Shown: positions 35,214 through 44,943, counted from the first letter of the stretch. The stretch is DNA of 64,000 nt from Maribacter hydrothermalis (GCF_001913155.1 NZ_CP018760.1:992001-1056000); one strand, 5' to 3'. Numbers and translations: made by a program. Notes: generated from the sequence alone by a model not told the origin.

Positions 35214-35984
35214 TTATAAAGTATGATTGACAATCAGCTTTAAATATCGTAATTCAGGTGATGACAGAGGGTAATTAGGAAGCTTTTTGATTTTCAGCAA
35301 ACTGTAATGAACGTCTTCTGTTTCCTTGATTAATTCTAAAAGCCCATTTTTATTCTGAGTTAAATAATTAATTATATAGCTATTGTAAAAGGAATTCATT
35401 TCTTTATCATATTTCTCTAGCAATTCATAAAGATTAATTGAATCTAAAATACTCATTAAGTATTCCATTGCTTTTTTTAAACCTTCCCATTTTGGGTGTT
35501 CCTTTATTCGCTTTTGAAGATATACCTTAAAACCACCTGTTGAAAAAGACTCAAATTTTTTATCTTCACAATGTGTCATCACTAAATGACTACTCAAAGG
35601 GAAATATGAATTATGAATTGTAAAATTCCTGAGCTCTTTAATAAAACAATGAAAAGAATTTTCTAACTGCTTCTCATTATACATTTCATTAAATGTAGTT
35701 GAGCTTGATAAAACATTGTGCAACTTTGAAATCAATACCCTCTGTCGAAAATGCCTTTTCATAGAATTTGTTATTGCATTATTTTCATCTAGATAATAGT
35801 TTTTCAATGATTTTTTCCAGCAGATATAATTATGCTTATAAATAAAAAATGAATTTCTAAATACTTGAATTGACTTAAAGCACTCATATCCATTTGTTTT
35901 CTTTAACTCCTCACTTTTATGCTGTGCTGTTAAAAGTACTTGAGCTACATCTCGCTTAGAAAAATTATCCATACTTTTTAACAT
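35214..35984 (-). CDS. Unrecognised alpha-helical protein with HEPN-type motif
   Basis: A 256-residue protein without signal peptide or membrane segment. It is helix-rich, Lys/Asn/Tyr-rich and visibly more AT-rich than its neighbours. Around residue 119 it reads KELRNFTIHNS: Arg119-Asn120-x3-His124, the R-(polar)-x3-5-H pattern of HEPN-fold RNases. I do not recognise a named family. Its ATG overlaps the stop of the upstream hydrolase as TAATG, and the sulfatase ends 47 bp further on. A second possible start is the Met at residue 5. A defence or toxin role is only a possibility. Confidence 0.7.
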   Translation of the reverse strand: MLKSMDNFSKRDVAQVLLTAQHKSEELKKTNGYECFKSIQVFRNSFFIYKHNYICWKKSLKNYYLDENNAITNSMKRHFRQRVLISKLHNVLSSSTTFNEMYNEKQLENSFHCFIKELRNFTIHNSYFPLSSHLVMTHCEDKKFESFSTGGFKVYLQKRIKEHPKWEGLKKAMEYLMSILDSINLYELLEKYDKEMNSFYNSYIINYLTQNKNGLLELIKETEDVHYSLLKIKKLPNYPLSSPELRYLKLIVNHTL

Positions 35985-37927
35985 TACTCCAACACCGAAA
36001 ACTCAATACTAGAGTCCGTAAAAACCGTATGCGTTTGCGTTTTAAAATCGGATTCATCTGCTTTAAAGATATTATCCACATAGGTCTGCGGATTCAAATC
36101 TATTAACGGAAACCAGGTACTTTGAACTTGCACTTGTAGCTTATGCCCTTTTTTAATGGTATGGAACACATCTTGCAACTTAATAGTAACATCTGTCTTT
36201 TGGTTCGGTACAAATGGCTCTGGGTTGGCAAAACTATTTCTAAATCGACCTCTCAACACTTCGCTACGTACCATTAAATGATAGTTGCTCATTTTTAAGT
36301 GATCTTGCATGCCTTCATATGCCGGTTCATCTGCCGGGTGTACATCAATGATTTTAACAATCCAATCTGCGGCTGTACCTGTGGTTGCTACTTTTAGCTT
36401 CGCCAAAATGTCTCCTGCCAAGGTCATATCATTCTCCATAACTTCGGTTTCAAATACCAATACATCTCCACGACGTGCCGCAAAACGCTGATCGTCGGTC
36501 ATGTATTTTCTTGGGGTAAATACCGTTTTAATATCCTCTGAGTATGGAACCGGTTTTTTAATATCGCTTATAAACTTTACTTCTTCAACCGCTTTTGGCT
36601 CAAAAGTCAATTCTTGATCAGCAGATAAGTACATGTCTTTTTTAACCACTCCCGCTGGTGGCCAAGTATCATAAGTCTTCCAATCTTTTCTACCGGTATC
36701 AAAAACGTAGGCTTCCGGCAGTCCGCTATTTTTATCTCCGTTTCCTTTTAAGAAATGGTCAAAAAATTTGGTTTCTATATGCTCTTGAAAAAATTCTGAA
36801 ATACCGTCACCGAAGTAATAGTTACCTACCGTATTCTGTCCTTTTCTTCGTGCCCATCCGCCGTGATCCCATGGTCCAAAAACCAAAGTGTTGTAATTAT
36901 CGGCATTGTACTTTTCAATATTCTTATAGGTTTCTAACGGTCCGTATAAATCCTCGGCATCAAACTCGCCCGCAACCACCATAGTCGCTACTGTTGGTTT
37001 TACATTTTTTAAATGCTGAATCAAGCCTTTACTCTGCCACATTTCATCATAATTTGGGTGCTCTTTTAATTCGTTCCAGAAATAATCATCGGTTACCCCT
37101 TCCTTTGCCATACGCGGTGTATCGGTAGTTTCGTATTCAAAGAAGCGGTCTAAGTTTTTCAGCGGACCTTCATCTAAAAAGAACTGGTACTGATCCTCAG
37201 TCGGTAATTCCGGTAATACATACCATGCCGTATCTATAGGTTTATCACCATCGGGTCTTGGCGTACCGAATAATGACGTTGCTCTAAAATAGCTCAGTAA
37301 ATACGCTCCGTTATGGTGAAAATCATCAAAAAAGAAATCGGCAATACTTGCCTGTGGCGAAGCTGCTTTTAACGCTGGGTGCGCATCTACAACCGCATAT
37401 GTGGAGTAAAAACCAGGATACGAAATTCCCCAAATACCTACATTACCATTATTGTTTTCTACGTTATTTACCAACCAATCAATCGTATCATACGTATCTG
37501 AACTTTCATCGATATCTTTCTCCGATGTTTTATTTGGATTATAGGCGCGCATATTCTCATAATGTCCTTCACTTAACCAACGCCCACGAACATCTTGATA
37601 GACCACAATATAACCATCTTGCATCATGTGAATATTTGGTGCAATTTTTTCTTTGAAATTCCCAGCTCCATATGGCTGAGAGCTATAGGGAGTTCGTTGC
37701 ATTATAATTGGATATTCTTTTGAGGTATCCTTGGGCGAATACACCGTAGTATGGAGTTTTATGCCGTCACGCATGGTGATATCGACTTCTTTTTTGGTGT
37801 AATTGTCTTTTACATAGGTTTCCGAGACCTCAACGTCTGCAACTTTCGGAGCTGTTTTTCTACAGGAAACAATCACCGTAGCTACTAAAAGAAGTGTAAA
37901 AAAGTGTTTGGTGGTAATCTTTGGCAT
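35984..37927 (-). CDS. CocE/NonD-family acyl hydrolase, lipoprotein
   Basis: A 647-residue X-Pro dipeptidyl-peptidase/acylase-type hydrolase. A lipobox (VATVIVSC) near residue 22 marks it as a lipoprotein. The alpha/beta core carries the nucleophile in GIWGISYPGFYS near residue 170, the acidic residue in GEFDAED near residue 320 and the His in FGPWDHGGW near residue 353. A C-terminal jelly-roll typical of CocE follows. Substrates of such enzymes include peptides, esters and beta-lactam side chains; none can be chosen here. A 20-bp inverted repeat lies 3 bp upstream of its ATG. Confidence 0.9.
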   Translation of the reverse strand: MPKITTKHFFTLLLVATVIVSCRKTAPKVADVEVSETYVKDNYTKKEVDITMRDGIKLHTTVYSPKDTSKEYPIIMQRTPYSSQPYGAGNFKEKIAPNIHMMQDGYIVVYQDVRGRWLSEGHYENMRAYNPNKTSEKDIDESSDTYDTIDWLVNNVENNNGNVGIWGISYPGFYSTYAVVDAHPALKAASPQASIADFFFDDFHHNGAYLLSYFRATSLFGTPRPDGDKPIDTAWYVLPELPTEDQYQFFLDEGPLKNLDRFFEYETTDTPRMAKEGVTDDYFWNELKEHPNYDEMWQSKGLIQHLKNVKPTVATMVVAGEFDAEDLYGPLETYKNIEKYNADNYNTLVFGPWDHGGWARRKGQNTVGNYYFGDGISEFFQEHIETKFFDHFLKGNGDKNSGLPEAYVFDTGRKDWKTYDTWPPAGVVKKDMYLSADQELTFEPKAVEEVKFISDIKKPVPYSEDIKTVFTPRKYMTDDQRFAARRGDVLVFETEVMENDMTLAGDILAKLKVATTGTAADWIVKIIDVHPADEPAYEGMQDHLKMSNYHLMVRSEVLRGRFRNSFANPEPFVPNQKTDVTIKLQDVFHTIKKGHKLQVQVQSTWFPLIDLNPQTYVDNIFKADESDFKTQTHTVFTDSSIEFSVLE

Positions 37928-37930
37928 GTC

Positions 37931-37950
37931 TTAAGAATTTGAATTCTTAA
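37931..37950. promoter_or_regulatory. 20-bp inverted repeat at the hydrolase start
   Basis: TTAAGAATT-tg-AATTCTTAA is perfect and ends 3 bp before the ATG at 37927. It could be an operator or a translation-blocking hairpin. Confidence 0.35.
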
Positions 37951-38396
37951 ATCTAAGAAAGTTTACTCGATTATTACCAATATAGTTTAGAGGAGGTGAC
38001 CGAAAAGTTTGAATTGTTTGAGTTCCAAAATGGTGGGTTGCAATAACCATTGACACTATTTAGACTGCGCCATAGCAAACAACCTAAGGGCAAGTCCATG
38101 AGGCATTTATAGGAAGAAATATTTTTATTTCTAGACAAGCCTCGGAGCATTTAAATCTCGATTAATGAGTAAATGGCAGACCGGCTAAATTTGACAAAAA
38201 AAATGCGTACGGATAATTAGAGGCAGTTTGCTTCTGAAAAAATTAACGGGACTGAAATGAGGATCATAAATTAAATCATGAACAACTTTTTCACTAGCAA
38301 AAGAATGCCCGAAAAGAAATCGTTTTTATATTCTTGAATAGTGGTTTCTTGATGTAGTTGAGATTTCATTAAAGTAGCGTTTCGTTGGAGTTAAAT
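37951..38396. other. Gene-poor intergenic region
   Basis: No coding frame of note on either strand. It contains a nested hairpin at 38100-38143 (GAGGC/GCCTC outside AGAAAT/ATTTCT) and two imperfect direct copies of CAAG(T)CC..GAGGCATTTA. It may be decayed sequence; no identifiable gene remnant was found. Confidence 0.4.
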
Positions 38397-38603
38397 TTAA
38401 TTAGAAAAAGGAATTAATGCAACACTTTCAAAATTTTCTTCAGATTTTTTCATTTTGAATTCCGGATTCATTTCTACCGAACGATATTGAGATTTTGCAG
38501 CATCTAAAACTACAAACTCAGAAATAAGGTCCGTGTCTTTGGCACATGATTGCAATAATATACCCAGCAGAATAGTTGAAAGAAATCGGGAAAATTTAAG
38601 CAT
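38397..38603 (-). CDS. Small lipoprotein of unknown function
   Basis: A 68-residue protein with a signal and lipobox (GILLQSC, Cys20). The mature part (KDTDLISEFVVLDAAKSQYRSVEM) is short and acidic, then ends FESVALIPFSN. It resembles the first part of longer flavobacterial lipoproteins starting CSKDTDLIS, so it may be a truncated relative or a genuine small protein. It is isolated, 469 bp after one gene and 438 bp before another. Function unknown. Confidence 0.6.
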   Translation of the reverse strand: MLKFSRFLSTILLGILLQSCAKDTDLISEFVVLDAAKSQYRSVEMNPEFKMKKSEENFESVALIPFSN

Positions 38604-38962
38604 GGCATTCGTAGGTTAAGTTAAATTTTAAATAGGTTTCAAAAGACAAAGACTCTTTTCAACAATGCGGAATACAAGCAGACATTTGGGACTTCAACAG
38701 GTATTTACATGGTATATTTCTTTTTACAATACTAACATGTTCTTTATCTTTTAACTTGGTAAAATTTGGGGATTCACCAATAATTACAATTCAAATATAT
38801 GTAATACTTTTCCTACAAAATAGATTTTGTGGTCAAAATGTAATTTCTTGTTGTGAAGGGGTGTTAATTTGCTTGTGAGGATTTTTTTGGCAAGTTCCCA
38901 ATAGTCAGATTGCTTCTCAATTGCCTACTGATCGATGTAATTTTCGCAATGATATTTACTAT
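38604..38962. other. Intergenic region without visible gene
   Basis: AT-rich sequence upstream of the small lipoprotein; I see no coding frame, RNA or repeat beyond the metK terminator that borders it. Confidence 0.4.
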
Positions 38963-38997
38963 AAAAAATGCTCCGTGAATCACGGAGCATTTTTTTT
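38963..38997. terminator. Terminator of metK
   Basis: ATGCTCCGTG and CACGGAGCAT form a perfect 10-bp stem around AAT, extended by A6 and T8 tracts. It lies 45 bp after the metK stop and would work in both directions. Confidence 0.93.
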
Positions 38998-39041
38998 AAA
39001 CTATTTATTAGCACTAATGCCATACATAGCTAGTAATACAT

Positions 39042-40298
39042 TTACAAACTAAACGCTGCTTTAACCTCGGCTACTTTATCCAGTTTTTCCCACGTAAACA
39101 ATTCAACCTCTTTTTCGATACGGCCATTATATGGCGATTCGAAAATTTTGGTAATAGTTACAGGTGTTTTCCCCATATGACCGTATGCAGCTGTTTCTAG
39201 GTAAATCGGGTTTCTTAATTTTAATCTATCTTCAATAGCAAAAGGTCTCATATCAAATAACTGCGCTACTTTTTTTGCAATGTCACCATCACTCAACCCT
39301 ACTTTAGATGTACCATAGGTATCGACATAAATAGACGTAGGTTTTACAACACCGATTGCATAACTTACTTGTACTAAAATCTCATCTGCTACACCTGCAG
39401 CTACTAAATTCTTGGCTGCATGACGTGCTGCATAAGCCGCACTACGGTCTACCTTACTTGGATCCTTACCACTGAAAGCTCCACCGCCATGAGCTCCTTT
39501 ACCTCCGTAGGTATCCACAATAATCTTACGACCTGTTAAACCAGTATCTCCATGAGGACCACCAATAACGAACTTACCTGTTGGGTTAATATGATACTTT
39601 ATTTGATTATCAAACAACTTCTGTGTTTCTACCGGCAATTGTGCCTTCACTTTCGGAATCAGAATTGAAATAATGTCGGACTTGATCTTCGCCAACATTT
39701 TCTCATCATCGGCATCAAAAGCATCATGCTGTGTAGAAACTACAATCGTATCTATACGTATAGGCTCATTGGCATCTGAATATTCTATAGTAACCTGTGC
39801 CTTGGCATCCGGACGTAAATAAGAAATCTCTTTATTCGCGCGACGTAGCTCTGCCAATGTATTCAGAATTTTGTGCGAGATATCTAGAGCTAAGGGCATA
39901 TAATTTTCTGTCTCGCTAGTTGCGTAACCAAACATCATACCTTGGTCACCAGCACCCTGCTCTTCTTTTGAACCACGGTCTACACCTTGGTTAATATCTT
40001 GAGACTGCTCGTGAATTAACGATATTACTCCGCAAGAATCTCCACTAAACTGGTATTCTCCTTTGGTATATCCTATTTTATTGATGACTTCACGGGCAAT
40101 GTTCTGTACATCTAAATAGGTATCGCTCTTTACCTCGCCTGCCAGTACTACTTGACCTGTAGTTACCAAAGTTTCACAGGCAACCTTACTTTCTGGGTCA
40201 AAGGCAAGAAAATTATCTAATAACGCGTCACTGATTTGATCCGCAACTTTATCCGGATGTCCTTCACTAACAGATTCTGATGTAAATAAATATGGCAT
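39042..40298 (-). CDS. metK: S-adenosylmethionine synthetase
   Basis: A 418-residue methionine adenosyltransferase. The start [24 protein letters not shown] holds the Mg/ATP site, [12 protein letters not shown] near residue 125 is the signature hexapeptide region, and [22 protein letters not shown] near residue 271 holds the phosphate-binding loop. It makes SAM, the ligand of the riboswitches in this window, and is itself preceded by a SAM-II aptamer 78 nt upstream of the ATG. It is monocistronic. Confidence 0.97.
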   Translation of the reverse strand: MPYLFTSESVSEGHPDKVADQISDALLDNFLAFDPESKVACETLVTTGQVVLAGEVKSDTYLDVQNIAREVINKIGYTKGEYQFSGDSCGVISLIHEQSQDINQGVDRGSKEEQGAGDQGMMFGYATSETENYMPLALDISHKILNTLAELRRANKEISYLRPDAKAQVTIEYSDANEPIRIDTIVVSTQHDAFDADDEKMLAKIKSDIISILIPKVKAQLPVETQKLFDNQIKYHINPTGKFVIGGPHGDTGLTGRKIIVDTYGGKGAHGGGAFSGKDPSKVDRSAAYAARHAAKNLVAAGVADEILVQVSYAIGVVKPTSIYVDTYGTSKVGLSDGDIAKKVAQLFDMRPFAIEDRLKLRNPIYLETAAYGHMGKTPVTITKIFESPYNGRIEKEVELFTWEKLDKVAEVKAAFSL

Positions 40299-40376
40299 AA
40301 CAATCTTTTTTATTCTTAAAAGGATTTGAACGAATGCCGAAAAGAAGTGTGATGCGATATGGTATCAGCATCAACT

Positions 40377-40446
40377 GCTTTAGCATTTTTTTCGTTTTAT
40401 ACCCTTGGGCTAAAACAGAGGTTGCAATCAGTCAAATCCCTCCTCT
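40377..40446 (-). ncRNA. SAM-II riboswitch with enlarged loop, upstream of metK
   Basis: The minus strand has GAGG, GGGATTTGAC, TTGCAA, CCTC and, further on, ATGCTAAAGC. These correspond to P1, the GAUUU loop, the invariant UUGCAA and the GCUAAA pseudoknot strand of SAM-II. Between CCTC and GCTAAA an extra hairpin (GTTTTA-gCCC-aa-GGGt-ATAAAAC) replaces the short loop, as in long-loop SAM-II variants of Bacteroidota. SAM binding should repress metK. The call is from motif order and pairing by eye. Confidence 0.87.
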
Positions 40447-40463
40447 TTATTTTAATTGAGATG

Positions 40464-40471
40464 CAAAAATA
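40464..40471 (-). promoter_or_regulatory. Minus-7 box of metK
   Basis: TATTTTTG matches TAnnTTTG exactly, about 18 nt ahead of the SAM-II aptamer; a TTG lies 16 nt further upstream. Confidence 0.5.
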
Positions 40472-40561
40472 GAAAAAATGTTCTGTTCAATATCTTAATA
40501 TGATGTTATTTATTAACTCAAATAAAAGAATCGTCAAAATCTACCTATAATCCTCTACATT

Positions 40562-43240
40562 TTATAGATCATATTTTACAGATAACAGCACGTATCTGGG
40601 CTGAACAAAATAGGCTTGCGTGCTAAAAAACAGCTCATTGGTACTATCTCTATTGAGTGTAGTCGAATTCAATAAATTGGTCCCTTTTATTCCATATTCC
40701 CAACGGCTATCTTTCTTCTGGTATGTTAAGTCAGATTCTAAAAAACTGTAGGTGTTAGAAATGGTATCGGCATCATCGGTATAATTATAATAGTCATAAT
40801 CTACCGTAAATATGAAATTCTTTAAGAAGCTGGCATCAAAACGAGCATAAGGTCTGCTCGTATAAAATGTGGTTTCTAAATCTCCATTCTCGTAATTGTT
40901 CACCGTATATCTATAGCCTAATTCTAAATTAGGAGCGTCTTTGAAATTAGTAGAAAGCGCTGCATTATAATTCTGTGTCAATGAATTTGATGTTCGTTGT
41001 GCATTGTCAACCAAGTTGTTTGTAGTAGACCAGCCCAAATTACCCTGAACAGATGCTTTTATTTTACTAAACGTACGCTCATATTTTCCGCTCGCGGTTA
41101 AAGATTCATCATCAAAATTAGAATTGATGGTGCTACTTACTCTATTAATACCAATAATATTAACTCCGCTTTTTAAAGCATCTATTCTTTTGGTATACGC
41201 TACATTCGCAAAAATATTGGTAAAGTTGAACATATTGAAGCTAAAAAAATTTAGCGATACATTATGGTTCAATGCACTTTCTAAATCGCGATTACCACTA
41301 TACAACGAATTGTAATTGTTCAGCACATACCCTTGAGCAAAATCACTAACATCTGTAAAGGATCTTGTTACTCTATAATTGAAACGCAGATTTTCTGATT
41401 TCTTTAGTTGTGCATTGATATACACGTCTGGAAGCAACGACGTTAAATTATTTTCTACCACAGCACCCAATTGTTCGTTCTTTACATTAAACTGATGTAA
41501 GGTTACACCGGGATTAAAAGTAAAAATGCCCGAAATAACTTTGTAGTGTAGACCTGCATATACATCAGATACATGAAAGGCTACCTCATTACCAAATTCA
41601 TCTCCGCTCATATTTAAAACAGACTCATTATCTAAAATCTGAAAAATGTTAGAATTGAAATTCTGATTGCTTTGTGTAGTTCCTAACGTTAGATTAAGGT
41701 TGCTCTTACTACCAAGCACCCTATAATAATCTACCTTGGCATCGACCTTATTAGTAACCACAGTTTTAGCCTGATTGATATTATATACATCTTGATTTTC
41801 ATCAACTGGGAAAATATCTACAAAGGCAAACTCGTTTCGTATCGCTTCATAAAAAGGGTCTTCATCGGCATATAAATACTGCGCCTCTACCGCAAAAATG
41901 TTTTTATCGTTTAAGGTGTAGTAAATATTCAAATTCTGATTAACCGATAAGGGCTTCTGCTTTTTTACCTCGTCAATTTCATCGGTTATGGAGGAAATGG
42001 AAAGCACATTGACTTCCTCTGTATCGTCTGACTGTTTTAGAAGCGCATCATAATCTAACTGAAAATCTTCATTAGGCTTATATTTTGCACTCAATTTCGC
42101 TAAACCTAAATGAATGGTCTGATCTGTATTCGTAGTCGTGCTTTCAATATCATTACTGGCAATATAAGACGTAGTTCCTTCTGATTTCATTAGTGTGCCG
42201 GTGTACGAATAAATACCGAATCCACTTAAATCTAACCCTTCCGTTGGCGCATAACTGAAATTAGCGGCTGCGAATTTGGTGTCAATATCATTTGCCCTAT
42301 TATTCTGTGCCGAAGAAAGCCCCAATTCATCTGCACCCGTAGAAATAGAGCTACCGCCCCTGGAATTCAAATTTCTGAATCCACCCGTAAAGTTTCTGTA
42401 ATCGTTTCGTGTAAAAGGGACTTCGCCGATATTATTTAAATCGGTGATGATATTAATGCTGTATTTAGGACTATAATAAAATAATTTTGGATGTGCCAAA
42501 TACCTGTCATCAGGACCGTAACCTGCCGTTAACTCTCCAAACCAAAAATTCTTTTTCCCCTCTTTCAGTTTTATATTCAATGCCACATTATCATCGTCAT
42601 TGGTGAGTCCTTTCATTTGGGAAACTTCATTAAAGTTTCGCAATACCTCGACTTTACTTAAGGCATTCGCCGGAATATTCTCCACTGCTAACTTGGTATC
42701 CCCATCAAAGAAATCCTTGCCTTCTACCATGACTTTGCTCACCGTTTTACCTTCAACTTCTATTTGACCGTCATCGTTTATTTCAATCCCCGGAAGGTTT
42801 TCTAACACATCTTTCAATTTCTTTTCTGTACCCGACACAAACGAATCGGTATCATACACTATAGTATCGCCCTTTACCGAAACCGGCATTTCATAAGTAA
42901 CATCTACCTCATCTAACTGTGCCTCCTGCTCTCGCATGACAATATCTTTTACAGCATCTTGCGCACTGGCCGTAAATGTGAACGACTCTGGTTTAAAACC
43001 GAGGTAACTCACTTTTACCGTATACTGCTCCCCAGTTTTCAATTTCAATTTAAAAAGTCCCGCATGGTTGGTAATTCCGTAAGACTCTAAACCTTGTGTT
43101 GCTGCATTTATGGCAATAACATTCGCCATATCTACACCAACACCTAGGCTGTCTTTAACTGTACCTGATAAGGATATTTCTTGAGCTGACGCTAATGTCC
43201 CCACCAATAGCAATAGTGTAAAAAGCACTTTATTTTTCAT
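40562..43240 (-). CDS. Outer-membrane beta-barrel protein with carboxypeptidase-regulatory domain
   Basis: An 892-residue exported protein (signal ends LASAQ). Residues about 22-105 form the CarboxypepD_reg-like beta-sandwich (ISLSGTVKDSLGVGVDMANVIAIN), followed by a plug-like domain with VMVEGKDFFDGDTKLAVENIPANALSKVEVLRN, and then a long barrel (about 230-892) of the OMP_b-brl_3 type. The final strand ends in YVLLSVKYDL. It is a TonB-receptor relative without clear TonB box. It is encoded 39 bp after a GLPGLI protein gene, a pairing often seen in Flavobacteriaceae; the two may form one export or uptake unit for an unknown ligand. Confidence 0.9.
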   Translation of the reverse strand: MKNKVLFTLLLLVGTLASAQEISLSGTVKDSLGVGVDMANVIAINAATQGLESYGITNHAGLFKLKLKTGEQYTVKVSYLGFKPESFTFTASAQDAVKDIVMREQEAQLDEVDVTYEMPVSVKGDTIVYDTDSFVSGTEKKLKDVLENLPGIEINDDGQIEVEGKTVSKVMVEGKDFFDGDTKLAVENIPANALSKVEVLRNFNEVSQMKGLTNDDDNVALNIKLKEGKKNFWFGELTAGYGPDDRYLAHPKLFYYSPKYSINIITDLNNIGEVPFTRNDYRNFTGGFRNLNSRGGSSISTGADELGLSSAQNNRANDIDTKFAAANFSYAPTEGLDLSGFGIYSYTGTLMKSEGTTSYIASNDIESTTTNTDQTIHLGLAKLSAKYKPNEDFQLDYDALLKQSDDTEEVNVLSISSITDEIDEVKKQKPLSVNQNLNIYYTLNDKNIFAVEAQYLYADEDPFYEAIRNEFAFVDIFPVDENQDVYNINQAKTVVTNKVDAKVDYYRVLGSKSNLNLTLGTTQSNQNFNSNIFQILDNESVLNMSGDEFGNEVAFHVSDVYAGLHYKVISGIFTFNPGVTLHQFNVKNEQLGAVVENNLTSLLPDVYINAQLKKSENLRFNYRVTRSFTDVSDFAQGYVLNNYNSLYSGNRDLESALNHNVSLNFFSFNMFNFTNIFANVAYTKRIDALKSGVNIIGINRVSSTINSNFDDESLTASGKYERTFSKIKASVQGNLGWSTTNNLVDNAQRTSNSLTQNYNAALSTNFKDAPNLELGYRYTVNNYENGDLETTFYTSRPYARFDASFLKNFIFTVDYDYYNYTDDADTISNTYSFLESDLTYQKKDSRWEYGIKGTNLLNSTTLNRDSTNELFFSTQAYFVQPRYVLLSVKYDL

Positions 43241-43279
43241 GTGATTGTTATAAAAAAGAATGAATTATGAAGTACTATT

Positions 43280-44134
43280 TTAGTTTGCCCTACCGCCATC
43301 ACGACCGCCGCGGTTTCTGAAATTTTCACGCATTTCTTTCATTTTCTCTTGAGAGATTTCATCATATTCTGCCTGCGTTACTTTCTTGCCTTTAGTTGGC
43401 GCCTTTATTTCAATTTTCTCTGACGGATTCATCGTAATTTCAGAGCAAACGATAGTTGTAATATCATCGTTTACCGCGAGTATTAAACCTGGAAGACCCC
43501 AATACAACCCCGGACCTTGATTAATAGGGATTTCAGGAGTATACCACGCTACTATTTCCACTTCTTTTATCGTAAATTCTTCCTCTTTTTTCTCTTCCTC
43601 CTTATGTTCTTCTCCCCTACCCGGTCTTCTGAAAATAGCGCTCATATTTGGTCGCTTAATGGTCTTTGTAGCTGTTGCTTTAAAGGCAGTGTAATTGCCA
43701 ATTTTCTTAGATTCACTACCCATTTTCCACTCTAAGGCTTCTAATTCATCATCGATCAAGAATATTTTACCCAGTAATTCATTCTTTATCAAATAGCGCT
43801 GCTCTTGAATGTTCTTGTACAAATCACCATCAATACCAGCCATAGCTCCAAAACGCGGACCACGACCACCACCTCTTTCACCTGGTTGTTCCAGCTTTTC
43901 TTCCTCTTTATAAATAGATGCTGTTTTATCGAAATTTAGCACAAAGGTTTTTTCATTTGCCCTTTTTATACGCGCCATCATATCCTTCTTTCTATCCTCT
44001 GGTATATTTCTATTCCCAAAATCAAAATTCACTTGAGTTTTGCTTTGGTAAACTGCCTTACCTTGAAAATCTTGTGCTTGTAAGCCAACGCTCAAAAAAA
44101 CAATCATAAATGCCACAAACCAATTATATTTCAT
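43280..44134 (-). CDS. GLPGLI family protein
   Basis: A 284-residue secreted protein with signal peptide (VGLQAQ). The eponymous motif appears as GLYWGLPGLILAVND near residue 210, after KIGNYTAFKATA. The C-terminus is Arg/Gly-rich (RNRGGRDGGR), and an Arg/Gly cluster (GGGRGPR) and a Lys/Glu-rich run lie in the middle. Function is unknown for the family. It is first of a two-gene unit with the outer-membrane barrel gene, and both use hydrophobic signals for export. Confidence 0.93.
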   Translation of the reverse strand: MKYNWFVAFMIVFLSVGLQAQDFQGKAVYQSKTQVNFDFGNRNIPEDRKKDMMARIKRANEKTFVLNFDKTASIYKEEEKLEQPGERGGGRGPRFGAMAGIDGDLYKNIQEQRYLIKNELLGKIFLIDDELEALEWKMGSESKKIGNYTAFKATATKTIKRPNMSAIFRRPGRGEEHKEEEKKEEEFTIKEVEIVAWYTPEIPINQGPGLYWGLPGLILAVNDDITTIVCSEITMNPSEKIEIKAPTKGKKVTQAEYDEISQEKMKEMRENFRNRGGRDGGRAN

Positions 44135-44282
44135 GTGGTATGTATATTAGAATGATAGTTTGACATCTTTTTTTGTTTATGGTTTAATTGAACTTTGATA
44201 ATATTTCAACTTCGATATTTTTTTTAAGTCATATACCTAATATGTTTTTACTTCCTGATGTTATCTCGTATCTTGTACCATC

Positions 44283-44299
44283 TAATCTATGTTAGATTA
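44283..44299. promoter_or_regulatory. Inverted repeat upstream of the kinase gene
   Basis: TAATCTA-tgt-TAGATTA is a perfect 7-bp inverted repeat 29 bp before the ATG of the deoxynucleoside kinase gene. Operator or hairpin role is open. Confidence 0.3.
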
Positions 44300-44328
44300 A
44301 CAATACAACCATTAATCAATTTAATTCT

Positions 44329-44943
44329 ATGCACATAGCAGTTGCCGGAAATATTGGTGCAGGAAAAACAACCTTGACCAGATTACTATCCAAACATTAC
44401 AAGTGGGAAGCACATTTTGAAGATGTAGTGGAAAACCCATATTTAGATGATTTTTACAATCAAATGGAACGCTGGAGCTTTAACCTTCAGATATACTTTT
44501 TAAACAGTAGGTACCGCCAAATTCTCCAAATTAAGGAAAGCGGTAAGGAAATAATACAGGACAGAACTATTTATGAAGATGCTCATATTTTTGCTCCTAA
44601 CTTGCATGCTATGGGATTAATGACCAATCGTGATTTTCAAAATTACTCTAGTTTATTTGAACTAATGGAAAGTTTAGTAGACCCACCAGATCTACTTATT
44701 TACCTACGCAGCTCTATACCTAATTTGGTAAAACAAATTCACAAAAGAGGCAGAGAATATGAAAACACTATTTCTATTGATTACCTAAGCAGATTAAACG
44801 AACGTTATGAAGCTTGGGTGCATGGATATGAAAAAGGTAAAATGCTTATTATAGATGTCGACGATTTAGATTTTGTTGATAACCCTGAAGACCTAGGACT
44901 AGTATTGAATAAAATTGACGCTGAAATAAACGGCTTATTTTAG
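44329..44943 (+). CDS. Deoxynucleoside kinase
   Basis: A 204-residue dNK/dGK/TK2-type kinase that phosphorylates salvaged deoxynucleosides in the cytoplasm. The P-loop is GNIGAGKTT at residue 7. The DRTIYEDAHIF segment near residue 81 holds the catalytic DR/ERS-type motif, and the lid RGREYENTISIDYL near residue 138 has the expected arginine. Specific nucleoside cannot be told. It heads a plus-strand run with pabB 26 bp later; no functional link is evident except that both feed thymidylate/folate supply, together with thyA further right. Confidence 0.93.
   Translation: MHIAVAGNIGAGKTTLTRLLSKHYKWEAHFEDVVENPYLDDFYNQMERWSFNLQIYFLNSRYRQILQIKESGKEIIQDRTIYEDAHIFAPNLHAMGLMTNRDFQNYSSLFELMESLVDPPDLLIYLRSSIPNLVKQIHKRGREYENTISIDYLSRLNERYEAWVHGYEKGKMLIIDVDDLDFVDNPEDLGLVLNKIDAEINGLF

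Noticed and set aside
38041..38180. A decayed insertion sequence or pseudogene between 37928 and 38396
   Set aside because: Six-frame reading by eye gives no transposase or other recognisable fragment; only hairpins and imperfect repeats remain.
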